A DNA stretch of 64,000 nucleotides from Gordonia terrae (GCF_001698225.1 NZ_CP016594.1:5270001-5334000), one strand, 5' to 3'; positions 1 through 8,142 are shown, numbered from the stretch's first letter. Translations and numbers: made by a program. The notes: generated by a model from the sequence alone, not told the origin.

Positions 1-78
1 GCCACGGCGTATCCCGCACGGCAAGGGCAGCAGACAGATCATGTGGTCCCGCTGAGTATCCTGCTGTCGGTGCAATAG
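1..78 (+). CDS. C-terminal end of an unidentified gene (partial)
   Basis: The first reading frame is open from the window edge and ends with TAG at 76-78, giving 25 residues that finish in a hydrophobic stretch (VVPLSILLSVQ). The next gene starts 3 bases later, so both are probably on one transcript. Too little is visible to name a family. Its position before a WXG-type protein suggests it belongs to the same island. Confidence 0.5.
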   Translation, partial: ATAYPARQGQQTDHVVPLSILLSVQ

Positions 79-81
79 GCC

Positions 82-1251
82 ATGCCGCCGAGCTACAACG
101 ACGTCCTGTCCTGGAATCCCGACGTGATGACGTCGATCGCGAACGGGATCGTCCGCCTACAAGCACATCTGGAAGTCGAGGCCCCGAAGGCCGGAGATCC
201 CGTCATCAACCTGACCCGAGCCCAGTGGACGGGGGTCGCACGTGGGCCCGCCGACGATCGCGCGGAGGGGATCACACGATGGATTCGCGGTGTTGCCGAT
301 GAGTTCGGCGATCTCGCCTCGGTACTCACAAACGGACAGAGCAGCATCCGCGACGCGATGAAGGCTCTCGAGACCCGAACCACCCTTGCCGACTCCGACG
401 GTTACATCCTCGACCGTGGAAGCCGCGAATACACGGTCAACTTCGATGAGTCTCGAGCCCCCGACGATGCGAAGTTCGACGCAGGGAAGGCTTTCGAACA
501 CCACTCGGCTCTGCTCGGTCTCGGCACCGCCGCCGACAACGCCGTGACCGCAGCCCGCGACGGAATCAACTCCGCACTCGGTGAACTCGGCGGCATAACA
601 CCCGCTGCGAATGCGGTCAACCGCGGGATCGTCGATGCGAACCTCGCTGCAAGTGATGCGACTGCGGTACGCAATGGCACGGCCACTCCGGAGCAGCGTG
701 GGAGATTCCTTCGCGCGATGAACCTGACTCCGGAGCAATTGGAGAAGCTGAAGTCCGGGCAACCCATTGACGTCGATCCTTCAAGACTGGAGTACTTCAA
801 GAACGCGTTGGGGCTCGCTCCAGGAAGCTCACTTGCCGGCCCGGCGGCAACAGCCGCAATCTCTGCGATTCAACGACGCGGCGAAGACATTGCAGCCGCC
901 TACAGTCGGCCGCGACGGGCATTCGGCCAGGCGGGAATGACCCCTGCCGATGTCACGCGGATGAACTCGGTTGGTAAGGCGATGGCCAAGGGATCGTTTC
1001 TCTTGGGGTTGGGAGTCACCGGTTACGACGAGTACAGCAAGTACGCTCGCGGCGAACAGGATGGCGGAGATGCTACTGCCGCGGTCGCGGGCTCGGTCGG
1101 CGGCGGGATCATCGCAGGTGCTGCGGCCGGGGCGGTGGTCGGCACTTTCGCGGGTCCTGTCGGCACTGCGATCGGCGCCGGAATCGGGGCTGCGATCGGC
1201 AGCAAGGCCGGGGCAGATGCAGCGAAGGTTGTGAAAGGGTGGTTTGACTGA
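82..1251 (+). CDS. WXG-motif protein with C-terminal glycine zipper; candidate type VII secreted effector
   Basis: A 389-residue protein. The N-terminal ~110 residues look alpha-helical and carry a W-x-G turn (W49-T-G51) after a WNPD motif at 11-14, the style of ESX-associated WXG100/LXG-like domains. The middle has a segment beginning LTPEQLEKLKSGQ, of a type seen in actinobacterial ESX-linked proteins. Residues ~336-377 are a glycine zipper (repeated GxxxG, e.g. AGAAAGAVVGTFAG) followed by a short basic-acidic tail, with no catalytic motif. Glycine-zipper tails occur in membrane-depolarising T7SS toxins such as staphylococcal TspA. The ATG lies 3 nt after the upstream stop, and the next gene overlaps by one base (TGATG). 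Secretion and toxicity are inferred; a structural or adhesin role is possible. Confidence 0.6.
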   Translation: MPPSYNDVLSWNPDVMTSIANGIVRLQAHLEVEAPKAGDPVINLTRAQWTGVARGPADDRAEGITRWIRGVADEFGDLASVLTNGQSSIRDAMKALETRTTLADSDGYILDRGSREYTVNFDESRAPDDAKFDAGKAFEHHSALLGLGTAADNAVTAARDGINSALGELGGITPAANAVNRGIVDANLAASDATAVRNGTATPEQRGRFLRAMNLTPEQLEKLKSGQPIDVDPSRLEYFKNALGLAPGSSLAGPAATAAISAIQRRGEDIAAAYSRPRRAFGQAGMTPADVTRMNSVGKAMAKGSFLLGLGVTGYDEYSKYARGEQDGGDATAAVAGSVGGGIIAGAAAGAVVGTFAGPVGTAIGAGIGAAIGSKAGADAAKVVKGWFD

Positions 1252-1475
1252 TGACTGAGCCGTTGCGCCCCTCGGGCAAGAGGCAGCGCCCGAGGCAGCG
1301 CACACCGAATACGGAGGCGGCGTGGTGCCCCGACACCTCTATTCCGAATAAGAGACTATCCACGTGGCTGTCTGATAGCACAGTGAGCTATATGATCTGG
1401 ACTCCGCTCATATGCCTGCCATCCGGGGTTGCATTTGCTCTGGGATTGGTGGCCGGAGGTGCGTTGTCCAGTTGA
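1251..1475 (+). CDS. Small membrane-tail protein 1 of the island (candidate immunity or partner protein)
   Basis: 74 residues. A basic, Arg/Pro-rich N-terminus is followed by one hydrophobic C-terminal segment reading SYMIWTPLICLPSGVAFALG, so it is predicted to be tail-anchored. The ATG overlaps the stop of the glycine-zipper gene by one base, which implies translational coupling. The tail closely resembles that of the 61-residue protein at 2599-2784 (shared SYxI, ICLPSG and AF motifs) and more weakly the tails at 1989-2126 and 2320-2487. No known family is recognised. Coupling to a putative membrane-active toxin makes immunity an attractive but unproven role. Confidence 0.6.
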   Translation: MTEPLRPSGKRQRPRQRTPNTEAAWCPDTSIPNKRLSTWLSDSTVSYMIWTPLICLPSGVAFALGLVAGGALSS

Positions 1476-1497
1476 TTCATTCAGCTCGAGGTGACTC

Positions 1498-2028
1498 GTG
1501 ATTTCCGCGATCGAATACGCAATCGTCAATCTAGGCAGCACGGCGATGCTTCGCGCTTCGACGCCGACGCTGGATTTTCTGCCGGCACCCGCCTGGTACG
1601 CCATGGATGCCGACGCCGCACACGAGGCCGACGCGAGTCGAGTACTCCTCCGTTCGGAAAGTCCGGTTCCAGAGTTCGTCTCGAACGTGGTTGTCCAGTA
1701 CTTCGACCTGGGCCCCGTCGACGTACTTCGATTGAGCACACTCGACACCACCCTGGACATCACAGCACTGCAAGACGCTACGGTACTGAACCACAGTGCG
1801 CACCGAGACGGCTATCTATGTGTGGACGACGGAAGCTACAGAGCCGAAGGCCGCGAATTGCGCCTTCGCCGATCACAGTTGGCCTACCGCGGATCGGACG
1901 GGCACTCGATGCTGTCCCTGTTCACGGGTACCGTCCCGATCGCCGATTGGGATCGGGTGAATAGCGAAATCACCGAGATGGAGGACCGTTGGCTGCGGAC
2001 GACGACAACAACAAGTGGCGGAAATTGA
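1498..2028 (+). CDS. LpqN/LpqT-like protein lacking a signal peptide
   Basis: 176 residues, GTG start with GAGGTGA just upstream. The pattern of a YLCVDDGSYRAEGRELRLRR-type strand followed by SMLSLFTGTV resembles the beta-rich fold of the LpqN/LpqT family (mycobacterial lipoproteins, some of which interact with secreted virulence proteins). LpqN itself has a lipobox; none is present here and the N-terminus (MISAIEYAIVNLG) is not a convincing signal peptide, so the protein is probably cytosolic or co-secreted. It lies 22 nt after small protein 1 and its 3' end contains the start of small protein 2. A chaperone or adaptor role is a guess. Confidence 0.5.
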   Translation: MISAIEYAIVNLGSTAMLRASTPTLDFLPAPAWYAMDADAAHEADASRVLLRSESPVPEFVSNVVVQYFDLGPVDVLRLSTLDTTLDITALQDATVLNHSAHRDGYLCVDDGSYRAEGRELRLRRSQLAYRGSDGHSMLSLFTGTVPIADWDRVNSEITEMEDRWLRTTTTTSGGN

Positions 2029-2126
2029 GAACCTACTTCAGTGGGAGGTTCTCGATGTTCGTCACCTACCCGATCCTGTGTTTCGTGCTCGGGCTAGTGC
2101 TGGCCTACTTCACCAGCACGTCCTGA
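1989..2126 (+). CDS. Small membrane-tail protein 2 (hidden TTG-start gene)
   Basis: An overlooked 45-residue frame starting at TTG 1989 inside the end of the LpqN-like gene, with GGAG at ~1980-1984 placed about 5 nt before the start. The product begins MAADDDNNKWRKLRTYFSG and ends with a single hydrophobic segment (MFVTYPILCFVLGLVLAYF) and a short polar tail. It shares the layout of its neighbours: charged head, one C-terminal transmembrane segment. An internal ATG at 2055 would give only 23 residues, all membrane. Existence is supported by the ribosome-binding site and the family resemblance, not by homology. Confidence 0.45.
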   Translation: MAADDDNNKWRKLRTYFSGRFSMFVTYPILCFVLGLVLAYFTSTS

Positions 2127-2319
2127 CCACGGCGCCGAGAGCTACCGGTGAACCTCATGCCGACTCGTGGGCTTCGATCGACGTCCCGCGGTCGAGCCCG
2201 TTGTCGCAGTTCGTGTTCGGCGCGCCAATGCCGTGGCGCGCATCGTCAAGTCGCAAGGATCAGTACGGAATCGAACAACTACGTCAGAAGGCGAGGCCCC
2301 TCGAACAGGTCACCCGCAC

Positions 2320-2487
2320 ATGCCGGGAAGACCCGCACGGCCCCGGCACCTCGCAAAGTCGTTTCCGCGTGGGCTCGACTACTGGGTCCGCGGCATCGAG
2401 ACCTACCCCCGCAACTTCTTGGCGGTCCTGCCATCTGCTTCGGCGTTCGGGGCCGGACTGTTCGCAGGCATCAACATCTTCACGTGA
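2320..2487 (+). CDS. Small membrane-tail protein 3
   Basis: 55 residues if it starts at ATG 2320; an in-frame GTG at 2167 would give 106 residues with an Arg-rich head of low complexity. The shorter form matches the size of its relatives. A basic N-terminus leads to one hydrophobic tail (NFLAVLPSASAFGAGLFAG), with LPS-x-x-AF-x-x-GL matching the LPSG-x-AF-x-x-GL of small proteins 1 and 4. No strong ribosome-binding site decides the start. Function unknown. Confidence 0.45.
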   Translation: MPGRPARPRHLAKSFPRGLDYWVRGIETYPRNFLAVLPSASAFGAGLFAGINIFT

Positions 2488-2598
2488 CGAGGCGGCCGAA
2501 TAGGCGTGTCAACCACGGCAGAACCGCCCGCGTGACATGACGAGCGGTAGCAGCTCTGAGCCACGCGCACACAAAGTGATGAATGGACAGTCCGATCG

Positions 2599-2784
2599 AT
2601 GAGTCGTCGCCACGTCGGACGGCATAGGCACGCCGAAGGTCACGAGCCGGCGGAAGCGTTCTCAGCACGCTTCTCACGGTCGGTGTCGGACACGACTAGC
2701 TACCTCATCAACACTGCGATCTGCCTTCCGTCTGGCATCGCATTCTTCGCCGGCCTGTTCTGCGGCCACACGATAGCCGGTTGA
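2599..2784 (+). CDS. Small membrane-tail protein 4
   Basis: 61 residues: a His/Arg-rich head (MSRRHVGRHRHAEGHEP) followed by a membrane tail reading TSYLINTAICLPSGIAFFAG. It is the closest relative of small protein 1: SYLI, ICLPSG and AF fall in the same order with one residue of offset. It is the last gene before the nested hairpin at 2820-2867. Tandem copies of small membrane proteins behind one larger protein are typical of immunity arrays, but nothing here proves that function. Confidence 0.5.
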   Translation: MSRRHVGRHRHAEGHEPAEAFSARFSRSVSDTTSYLINTAICLPSGIAFFAGLFCGHTIAG

Positions 2785-2819
2785 AAGGACGAGCCCTGAC
2801 CCAAGCCCAACCCCCAGAA

Positions 2820-2867
2820 CTCAACTCGACCGAAAGACTTCGATCGAAGTCCATCGGTCGAGTTGAG
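2820..2867. terminator. Nested perfect hairpin between convergent units
   Basis: Outer arms CTCAACTCGACCGA (2820-2833) and TCGGTCGAGTTGAG (2854-2867) are perfectly complementary and enclose an inner palindrome GACTTCGATCGAAGTC (2836-2851). It lies between the end of the island on + and the stop of modC on -, so it can terminate both. There is no T-run, so a cruciform or protein-binding role is also possible. Confidence 0.6.
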
Positions 2868-2876
2868 GTCTGGCGG

Positions 2877-3965
2877 TCAGAGCGAGCCCGGGCCCACGGC
2901 GCTGATCCGCACTTCACTCGCCTTGACCACCAGGTAGACCGCGAGTCCGGTGACGAGCCCGAGGTCGGCGACCGCCGCCCAGGTGACCTCGGCCGCGACG
3001 AGTTGCTTCCCCACCTCGGCGGTCACCACGGCGTGGTCACCCCGGGGCGCGATGTCACGGACGCCGGCGGCCAGCGTGGTACGCGGACTACCGTGGGGCG
3101 CTTCGAGGTAGACGGCGACGGCCCGTGGCGAAAACGTGGCAGCGGCGCCCGCACCCGGTTGTGGCCCGTCGTCACCGGCGCTGCCGACGACCCGATTGCC
3201 TGACGGGTCGACGACGGCGTCGTCCGCGTCCAGGATGCCCACGAACAGGTTGAGCCCGGACAACGACGCCGCGAAACGACTTGTGGGACGTGTCAGAACA
3301 TCCCGCGCGGAGCCCGATTCGACGACGCGGCCGTCCTCGAGGACCATGATGTCGTCGCACAGCCCGAGGGCGTCCACCGGGTCGTGGGTGACCATGATCG
3401 TCGTGCGGTCCCGGTCGGCGAGAAGAGTACGCAGCAGTGCTCGCAACCGGCTCGCGACGTCGACGTCCAGTGCACGGAAAGGCTCGTCCAACAGCAGTAT
3501 TCGCGGTTGCGCGGCGAGGGCCCGAGCGATCGCGACGCGTTGTGCCTGCCCACCGGAGAGCTGGTGCGGCTTGCGGTCGGCGAGGTCGGCGACCTCCGTT
3601 GCCGACAGCCAGCGTTCCACTCGTTCCCGGATCTCCGACCTCGCCAGACGCTGCGCCGCAGGCGCGAACCCCACGTTGTCGGCGACCGTCAGATGCGGGA
3701 AAAGGCGAGCATCCTGCGACAGCAGTGCGATTCCGCGCCGGCTCGGCGGCACGAACGTCGTGGTGTCGCTGAACACCCTGTCGCCAAGAGCTAACCGGCA
3801 CCGGTCATCCCGACGCAGCAGGCCGGCGACAACGCGCAACATCGTCGATTTACCCGCGCCGTTCGGCCCGACGACCGCGGTGGTCGTGCCGGCGGCGAAA
3901 CGGTGCTCGACGCGCAACGCGGGCACTGTGAGGTCGATGGACACCTCCAGATCCACTCCGGTCAC
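2877..3965 (-). CDS. modC: Molybdate ABC transporter, ATP-binding subunit
   Basis: 362 residues from a GTG that overlaps the modB stop (GTGA). It energises molybdate import at the inner face of the membrane. Walker [10 protein letters not shown] is at ~33-41, Q-loop Q84, signature LSGGQ at 136-140, Walker B ILLLDEP at 156-162 and H-loop H194. The C-terminal third (from ~280) has the beta-rich pattern of a Mop/TOBE domain, typical of ModC, which binds oxyanion. The same frame stays open upstream to 4868 but that part is antisense to nothing meaningful and lies within modB. Last gene of the modE-like/modA/modB/modC operon. Confidence 0.93.
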   Translation of the reverse strand: MTGVDLEVSIDLTVPALRVEHRFAAGTTTAVVGPNGAGKSTMLRVVAGLLRRDDRCRLALGDRVFSDTTTFVPPSRRGIALLSQDARLFPHLTVADNVGFAPAAQRLARSEIRERVERWLSATEVADLADRKPHQLSGGQAQRVAIARALAAQPRILLLDEPFRALDVDVASRLRALLRTLLADRDRTTIMVTHDPVDALGLCDDIMVLEDGRVVESGSARDVLTRPTSRFAASLSGLNLFVGILDADDAVVDPSGNRVVGSAGDDGPQPGAGAAATFSPRAVAVYLEAPHGSPRTTLAAGVRDIAPRGDHAVVTAEVGKQLVAAEVTWAAVADLGLVTGLAVYLVVKASEVRISAVGPGSL

Positions 3966-4783
3966 AAGCCACCCCCGAGACGCGACCGGCGGCTGTGCAC
4001 TCCCACGACGACGACCAACGACACGGCGACGAGGATGAGCGACAACGGGATCGCGGCCTGTGGGTCGTCGATGGCCGACACATAGATGGCCAGCGGCGCG
4101 GTCTGGGTCACCCCGGGCGCATTTCCGGCGAACGTGATGGTCGCACCGAACTCCCCCAGCGCCCGCGCGAAAGCGAGTACCAGGCCCGCGACGAGAGACG
4201 GCAGGACCAACGGGAGGGTGACCCGCCACAGGGTCCGGGTCGGACCGGCACCCAGGGTCGCGGCGACCTCCTCGTATCGCGTCCCGACGACGCGCACCGC
4301 GCCCTCGACGCTGATCACGAGGAACGGCAGCGCCACGAAGGTCTGTGCGAGCACGACAGCCGCTGTCGTGAACGCGATGTCGAGGCCGGCCGCGTGCAGG
4401 CGCTCGCCGACGATCCCGAGCCGGCCGAAGGTGTACAGCAATGCGAGACCGCCGACCACGGGCGGTAACACCAAGGGCAGCAACACCAGTGCGCGGAGCA
4501 CTCGGATGACCGGACCGTCGTGTCGCGCGAAGATCAGCGCCATCGGCACCCCGACGATCAGGCAGATGACGGTGCTGGCACCGGCGGTGATCAGCGACAA
4601 TCGCAGTGCGTCGAGCGACGAGGGTGACGAGATCTGCTCGACGAAGGTGGCCCACGGCGAACGGAGTAGGAGCGCCAGCGGCGGGAGGACGATCAGTCCG
4701 ACACCGATCAGTGCCAGGCCGTACGTCCACCCGGGCAACCCCGCGGGGTCGCGTCGTGAGCGGATGAACGAACTGATGGTCAA
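3962..4783 (-). CDS. modB: Molybdate ABC transporter, permease
   Basis: 273 residues, TTG start overlapping the modA stop (TTGA). Several hydrophobic segments (e.g. [17 protein letters not shown] near the N-terminus) and a cytoplasmic coupling loop with the EAA-like sequence [21 protein letters not shown] mark it as the BPD-type permease that ModC docks on. No other start codon is close, and the overlap supports TTG. It forms the membrane channel for molybdate delivered by ModA. Confidence 0.92.
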   Translation of the reverse strand: MTISSFIRSRRDPAGLPGWTYGLALIGVGLIVLPPLALLLRSPWATFVEQISSPSSLDALRLSLITAGASTVICLIVGVPMALIFARHDGPVIRVLRALVLLPLVLPPVVGGLALLYTFGRLGIVGERLHAAGLDIAFTTAAVVLAQTFVALPFLVISVEGAVRVVGTRYEEVAATLGAGPTRTLWRVTLPLVLPSLVAGLVLAFARALGEFGATITFAGNAPGVTQTAPLAIYVSAIDDPQAAIPLSLILVAVSLVVVVGVHSRRSRLGGGL

Positions 4784-5547
4784 GGCGCTCCGAAGCCGGC
4801 CTCGCGCAGGATGCGTTGACCACCCGCGCCGCGGACGAGGTCGACGAATTGGTTGGCGAGGTCGGCATTCCGGGCCCCGGTGAGGGTCGCGATCGGATAG
4901 GAGTTCACGACGGCCGCGAAGGCCGGGTCGGTCACGGTGGCCACATTGTCACCGACCCCTCGGGCGTCGGTCACATAGACCACACCCGCGTCCGCCTGGC
5001 CGGTCGTCACCTTGGTCAACACCGCGCTCACCGACTGTTCCTCGGAGGCGGCGTCGACGGTGACACCGGTGTTGCGCTCAACGGTCTCGGTCGCGGCACC
5101 GCACGGCTGAGCCGACTGGCAGATGACCGCCGTCACGTCGGGCTTGTTCAGGTCGGCGAACGACGCGATGCCACGGGGATTGCCCGGCGCCGTGACGATC
5201 ACGAGTGTGTTCGTGGCGAAGACCGCCGGGCCGACGGCGAGATCGCCGAGTTTGTCCATGTTCTTCTCGTCGGCACTCGCGAACACGTCGGCCGGCGCGC
5301 CCTGCTCGATCTGGTTGGCCAGCGTGGACGAACCGTCGAACGAGATGCGCACCGTGACCCCGTCGTGCTGTTGCTCGAACTCGTCGGCGATCGCGGTGAA
5401 CGTCTTCTTCAGCGAGGCCGCCGCCGACACGTCGAGGGTCGTCGTGGCGGTGGATTCGGTGGAGTCGGTGTCCGTTCCGCCGGACGACGAGCACCCCGCC
5501 ACGAGCAGCAGTCCGGTCGTCACGACCGCGACGGCAAGCCTTCTCAT
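4780..5547 (-). CDS. modA: Molybdate-binding lipoprotein
   Basis: 255 residues. [19 protein letters not shown] is a lipoprotein signal with the lipobox cysteine at 19, so the mature protein is tethered outside the membrane. The remainder has the ModA pattern ([13 protein letters not shown] after the linker, then [20 protein letters not shown]), which binds molybdate or tungstate. The ATG at 5547 overlaps the stop of the regulator gene (ATGA); a longer frame to 5679 would remove the signal peptide from the N-terminus and is rejected. Confidence 0.93.
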   Translation of the reverse strand: MRRLAVAVVTTGLLLVAGCSSSGGTDTDSTESTATTTLDVSAAASLKKTFTAIADEFEQQHDGVTVRISFDGSSTLANQIEQGAPADVFASADEKNMDKLGDLAVGPAVFATNTLVIVTAPGNPRGIASFADLNKPDVTAVICQSAQPCGAATETVERNTGVTVDAASEEQSVSAVLTKVTTGQADAGVVYVTDARGVGDNVATVTDPAFAAVVNSYPIATLTGARNADLANQFVDLVRGAGGQRILREAGFGAP

Positions 5548-5945
5548 CTGTTCTCCCGGTTGGTCTCGACGATCACGGTCGTCGCCTTGACGACGGCCGT
5601 GGCCACGACGCCGGGCCGCAGATCGAGTTCGCGAACGGCGTCCGCACTCATCAGCGACGTCACTTCGAACGGTCCGCACTGCAGGGTCACCTGGGCCATC
5701 ACCACATCCGTGCGGACGTCGGTGACGAGCCCGGTGAACCGATTGCGAGCCGAGCGTCCGACCGATGCCCCGTCGTCCGGTGCCACCGCGCGCTCGCGGG
5801 CGAGGGCGGCGAGCCGCGCCCCGTCGACGGTGGCGACGGGTCCGTCGTCGGAGGCCTCCAGGACGCCGGTCGCGACCCAGCGCCGGACGGTGTCGTCACT
5901 GACGCCCAGCAGCGCGGCGGCGTCCCTGATTCGAATTGCGGTCAC
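5544..5945 (-). CDS. MerR-like HTH plus Mop/TOBE protein (ModE-type regulator)
   Basis: 133 residues, GTG start. Residues ~5-30 form an excisionase/MerR-like helix-turn-helix (RDAAALLGVSDDTVRRWVATG); residues ~67-130 form a Mop/TOBE oxyanion-binding domain (SARNRFTGLVTDVRTD through VVKATTVIVE). This architecture is found at the head of actinobacterial mod operons and would sense cytoplasmic molybdate to control uptake. It overlaps modA by four bases. It has no cysteine cluster, so it is not SoxR. Its own promoter must lie in 5946-6226, shared with the divergent exporter. Confidence 0.82.
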   Translation of the reverse strand: MTAIRIRDAAALLGVSDDTVRRWVATGVLEASDDGPVATVDGARLAALARERAVAPDDGASVGRSARNRFTGLVTDVRTDVVMAQVTLQCGPFEVTSLMSADAVRELDLRPGVVATAVVKATTVIVETNRENR

Positions 5946-6013
5946 TGCGACACCGTACCCGCATCAGCGGAGATACGGGCGCTCTATCTCCGCGTACGAG
6001 CAAACCACTGCAA

Positions 6014-6044
6014 TTGACCTCAACCGAGCTTGAGGTTCTACGCT
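6014..6044 (+). promoter_or_regulatory. SoxR/MerR-type operator in a 19-bp-spaced promoter
   Basis: TTGACC (6014-6019) and TACGCT (6039-6044) are separated by 19 bp, and the spacer carries a perfect inverted repeat ACCTCAA-N6-TTGAGGT (6017-6036). CCTCAA-N6-TTGAGG in a stretched promoter is the classic SoxR/MerR-family arrangement. It points toward the ABC exporter at 6227 with a ~175-nt leader in which no convincing gene is seen. Confidence 0.6.
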
Positions 6045-6226
6045 CGAATCCGATCCGGCCGTCGGATTCCTGGTGCCGATACCGATGAGTTCGGTGCGGG
6101 AGGACGGTCTGACCTCTCGACGATGACCACCACACCCCGAAGGTGCCCTGAATTGTTCCCCGACGTCACCCGGACGCCACGAAATTCGGTCGCGGCTGTC
6201 ACACCCCATAGATACCGTGGAGAATC

Positions 6227-7261
6227 ATGAGCTCAGTCACAGTTCCCGCCACCGCACCGGGAGAAGTCGCGACGTCCGACGTCGCCATCGAAGCCATCGA
6301 CCTGGTGAAACGCTTCGGCGATTTCACGGCGGTCGACGGTGTGAGTTTCACCGTGCCGCGAGGCTCCGTGCTCGGCCTGCTCGGCCCCAACGGCGCGGGC
6401 AAGACCACCACCGTCCGCATGATGACCACCCTCTCACCACCCACGAGCGGCACGGCGCGCATCGCCGGCTACGACGTCCGCGAGCAACCCGGGATGGTCC
6501 GGCAGAACATGGGCCTGACCGGACAGGCCGCCACGGTCGACGAGATCCTGACGGGTCGCGAGAACCTGCGCATGATCGGCGGCCTCTACGGCATCGGACG
6601 CAAGACCCTCGCGCGACGATCCGACGAGCTCCTCGAGCAGTTCTCGCTCGCCGACGCCGGTGACAAACAGGTCAAGTCGTACTCCGGCGGCATGCGTCGT
6701 CGACTCGACCTCGCGGTCAGTCTGCTGGCCACGCCGCCGGTGCTCTTCCTCGACGAGCCGACAACCGGCCTCGACCCGCGCAGCCGCTCCGAACTCTGGG
6801 AGGTCCTGCGCGAACTCGTCGCAGACGGCACCACGTTGCTGCTCACGACGCAGTATCTCGAGGAAGCAGATCAGCTCGCCGACGACATCGTCGTCATCGA
6901 CAAGGGCACGATCATCGCGCACGGCACGTCACTGCAACTCAAGGAGCAGGCGGGCTCGGCCAGCCTGGTGCTGACCGTTTCGCACGCCGACGATCTACCC
7001 GCCGCGGAGGCCCTGCTGCGCAAGAACGGTGCGGAGGTGTTCGTCGACGTGGCGGCCCGCCGGCTCACGACCGCCGCCGCCGGCCTGGGCGACCTGCCGC
7101 GCGTTGCGGCCTGGTTCGACGAGAGCGGCATCGCCGTCGACGACTTCGGGCTCTCCCGTCCGAGCCTCGACGACGTCTTCCTCTCCCTCACCGGCCACCG
7201 TGCCGAGGAGTCCAGCAACGCCGAGGACACCGACAACACCACCGACGAGGAGCGTTCCTGA
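6227..7261 (+). CDS. ABC exporter ATP-binding protein, DrrA type
   Basis: 344 residues. Walker A GPNGAGKT at 53-60, signature SGGMRRRLDLA from ~153, Walker B LFLDEP at 173-178, and the ~100-residue C-terminal extension typical of daunorubicin-resistance (DrrA) ATPases. With the next gene it should form a two-component exporter for a hydrophobic drug or lipid. GGAG lies just before the ATG. The stop overlaps the permease start (TGATG). The upstream SoxR-type promoter suggests induction by redox-active compounds. Confidence 0.88.
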   Translation: MSSVTVPATAPGEVATSDVAIEAIDLVKRFGDFTAVDGVSFTVPRGSVLGLLGPNGAGKTTTVRMMTTLSPPTSGTARIAGYDVREQPGMVRQNMGLTGQAATVDEILTGRENLRMIGGLYGIGRKTLARRSDELLEQFSLADAGDKQVKSYSGGMRRRLDLAVSLLATPPVLFLDEPTTGLDPRSRSELWEVLRELVADGTTLLLTTQYLEEADQLADDIVVIDKGTIIAHGTSLQLKEQAGSASLVLTVSHADDLPAAEALLRKNGAEVFVDVAARRLTTAAAGLGDLPRVAAWFDESGIAVDDFGLSRPSLDDVFLSLTGHRAEESSNAEDTDNTTDEERS

Positions 7262-8106
7262 TGACGACCACGGCACACACCCACGCGGTGGTCGCGGACA
7301 AGCCGCGGATCCACCCGACCACGATCTGGCAACAGGCCTGGATCATGGTCAAGCGCAACATGATCCACACCAAGCGGATGCCGGAGATGCTCTCCGATGT
7401 CACCATCCAGCCGATCATGTTCGTGCTGCTGTTCGCCTACGTGTTCGGCGCGTCGATCCAGACCGACTCGGCGTCGTACAAAGAGTTCCTGCTCCCGGGC
7501 ATCATGGGCCAGACGATCGTGTTCACCGCGTTCATCGTGTCCACCGGTATCACCGCCGACCTGGAGAAGGGCATCATCGACCGGTTCCGATCGCTGCCCA
7601 TCCAACGGTCGTCGGTGCTGATCGGACGCAGTATCGCGAGCCTGCTGCACAGCTCGATCGGCATCGTCGTCATGGCTGTGACCGGCTTGGCCATCGGCTG
7701 GCGGATCCGCGGCTCGTTCGGTGAGGCGGTCCTCGCGTTCGCGCTGCTCCTGCTGTTCGGCTTCGCGATGATCTGGTTCGGCATCCTCATCGGATCGTGG
7801 CTGCGCACCGTCGAGGCCGTCAACGGCTTCATGTTCTCGGTCCTGTTCCCGATCACGTTCCTGTCGAACGCGTTCGTCCCGACCGAACCGATGCCCACCT
7901 GGCTGCGGACGATCGCCGAATGGAATCCGATGTCGTCACTGGTCCAGTCGTTGCGTGTGCTGTGGGGCAACGGCCCGGCCTTCGGTTCGGACGCGGCGCT
8001 CCCCATGCAGTATCCGGTTGTGGCCACCCTGATCTGGACGGTTGCGCTGACGCTGATCTTCGGTCCGTTCGCGCTGCGCGCCTACAACAAACGAACCTCG
8101 GACTGA
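7261..8106 (+). CDS. ABC exporter permease, DrrB type (ABC-2)
   Basis: 281 residues with about six membrane segments and the ABC-2 pattern (MLSDVTIQPIMFVLLFAYVF; PITFLSNAFVPTEPMPTWL; WNPMSSLVQSLR), characteristic of DrrB-type permeases. ATG overlaps the ATPase stop by one base, so the subunits are made together. Substrate cannot be read from the sequence. Confidence 0.88.
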   Translation: MTTTAHTHAVVADKPRIHPTTIWQQAWIMVKRNMIHTKRMPEMLSDVTIQPIMFVLLFAYVFGASIQTDSASYKEFLLPGIMGQTIVFTAFIVSTGITADLEKGIIDRFRSLPIQRSSVLIGRSIASLLHSSIGIVVMAVTGLAIGWRIRGSFGEAVLAFALLLLFGFAMIWFGILIGSWLRTVEAVNGFMFSVLFPITFLSNAFVPTEPMPTWLRTIAEWNPMSSLVQSLRVLWGNGPAFGSDAALPMQYPVVATLIWTVALTLIFGPFALRAYNKRTSD

Positions 8107-8142
8107 CCCACCACCCGACCGGGGTTCGTCGACGCGACCCGC

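Noticed and set aside
2877..4868. A single 663-codon frame on the - strand
   Set aside because: Only the part from 3965 onward is ModC. The rest is out of frame with modB, which has clear permease motifs in another frame.
6030..6230. A 66-codon frame after the SoxR-type promoter
   Set aside because: It starts inside the operator at TTG, has no ribosome-binding site and ends inside the ABC gene; more likely an untranslated leader.
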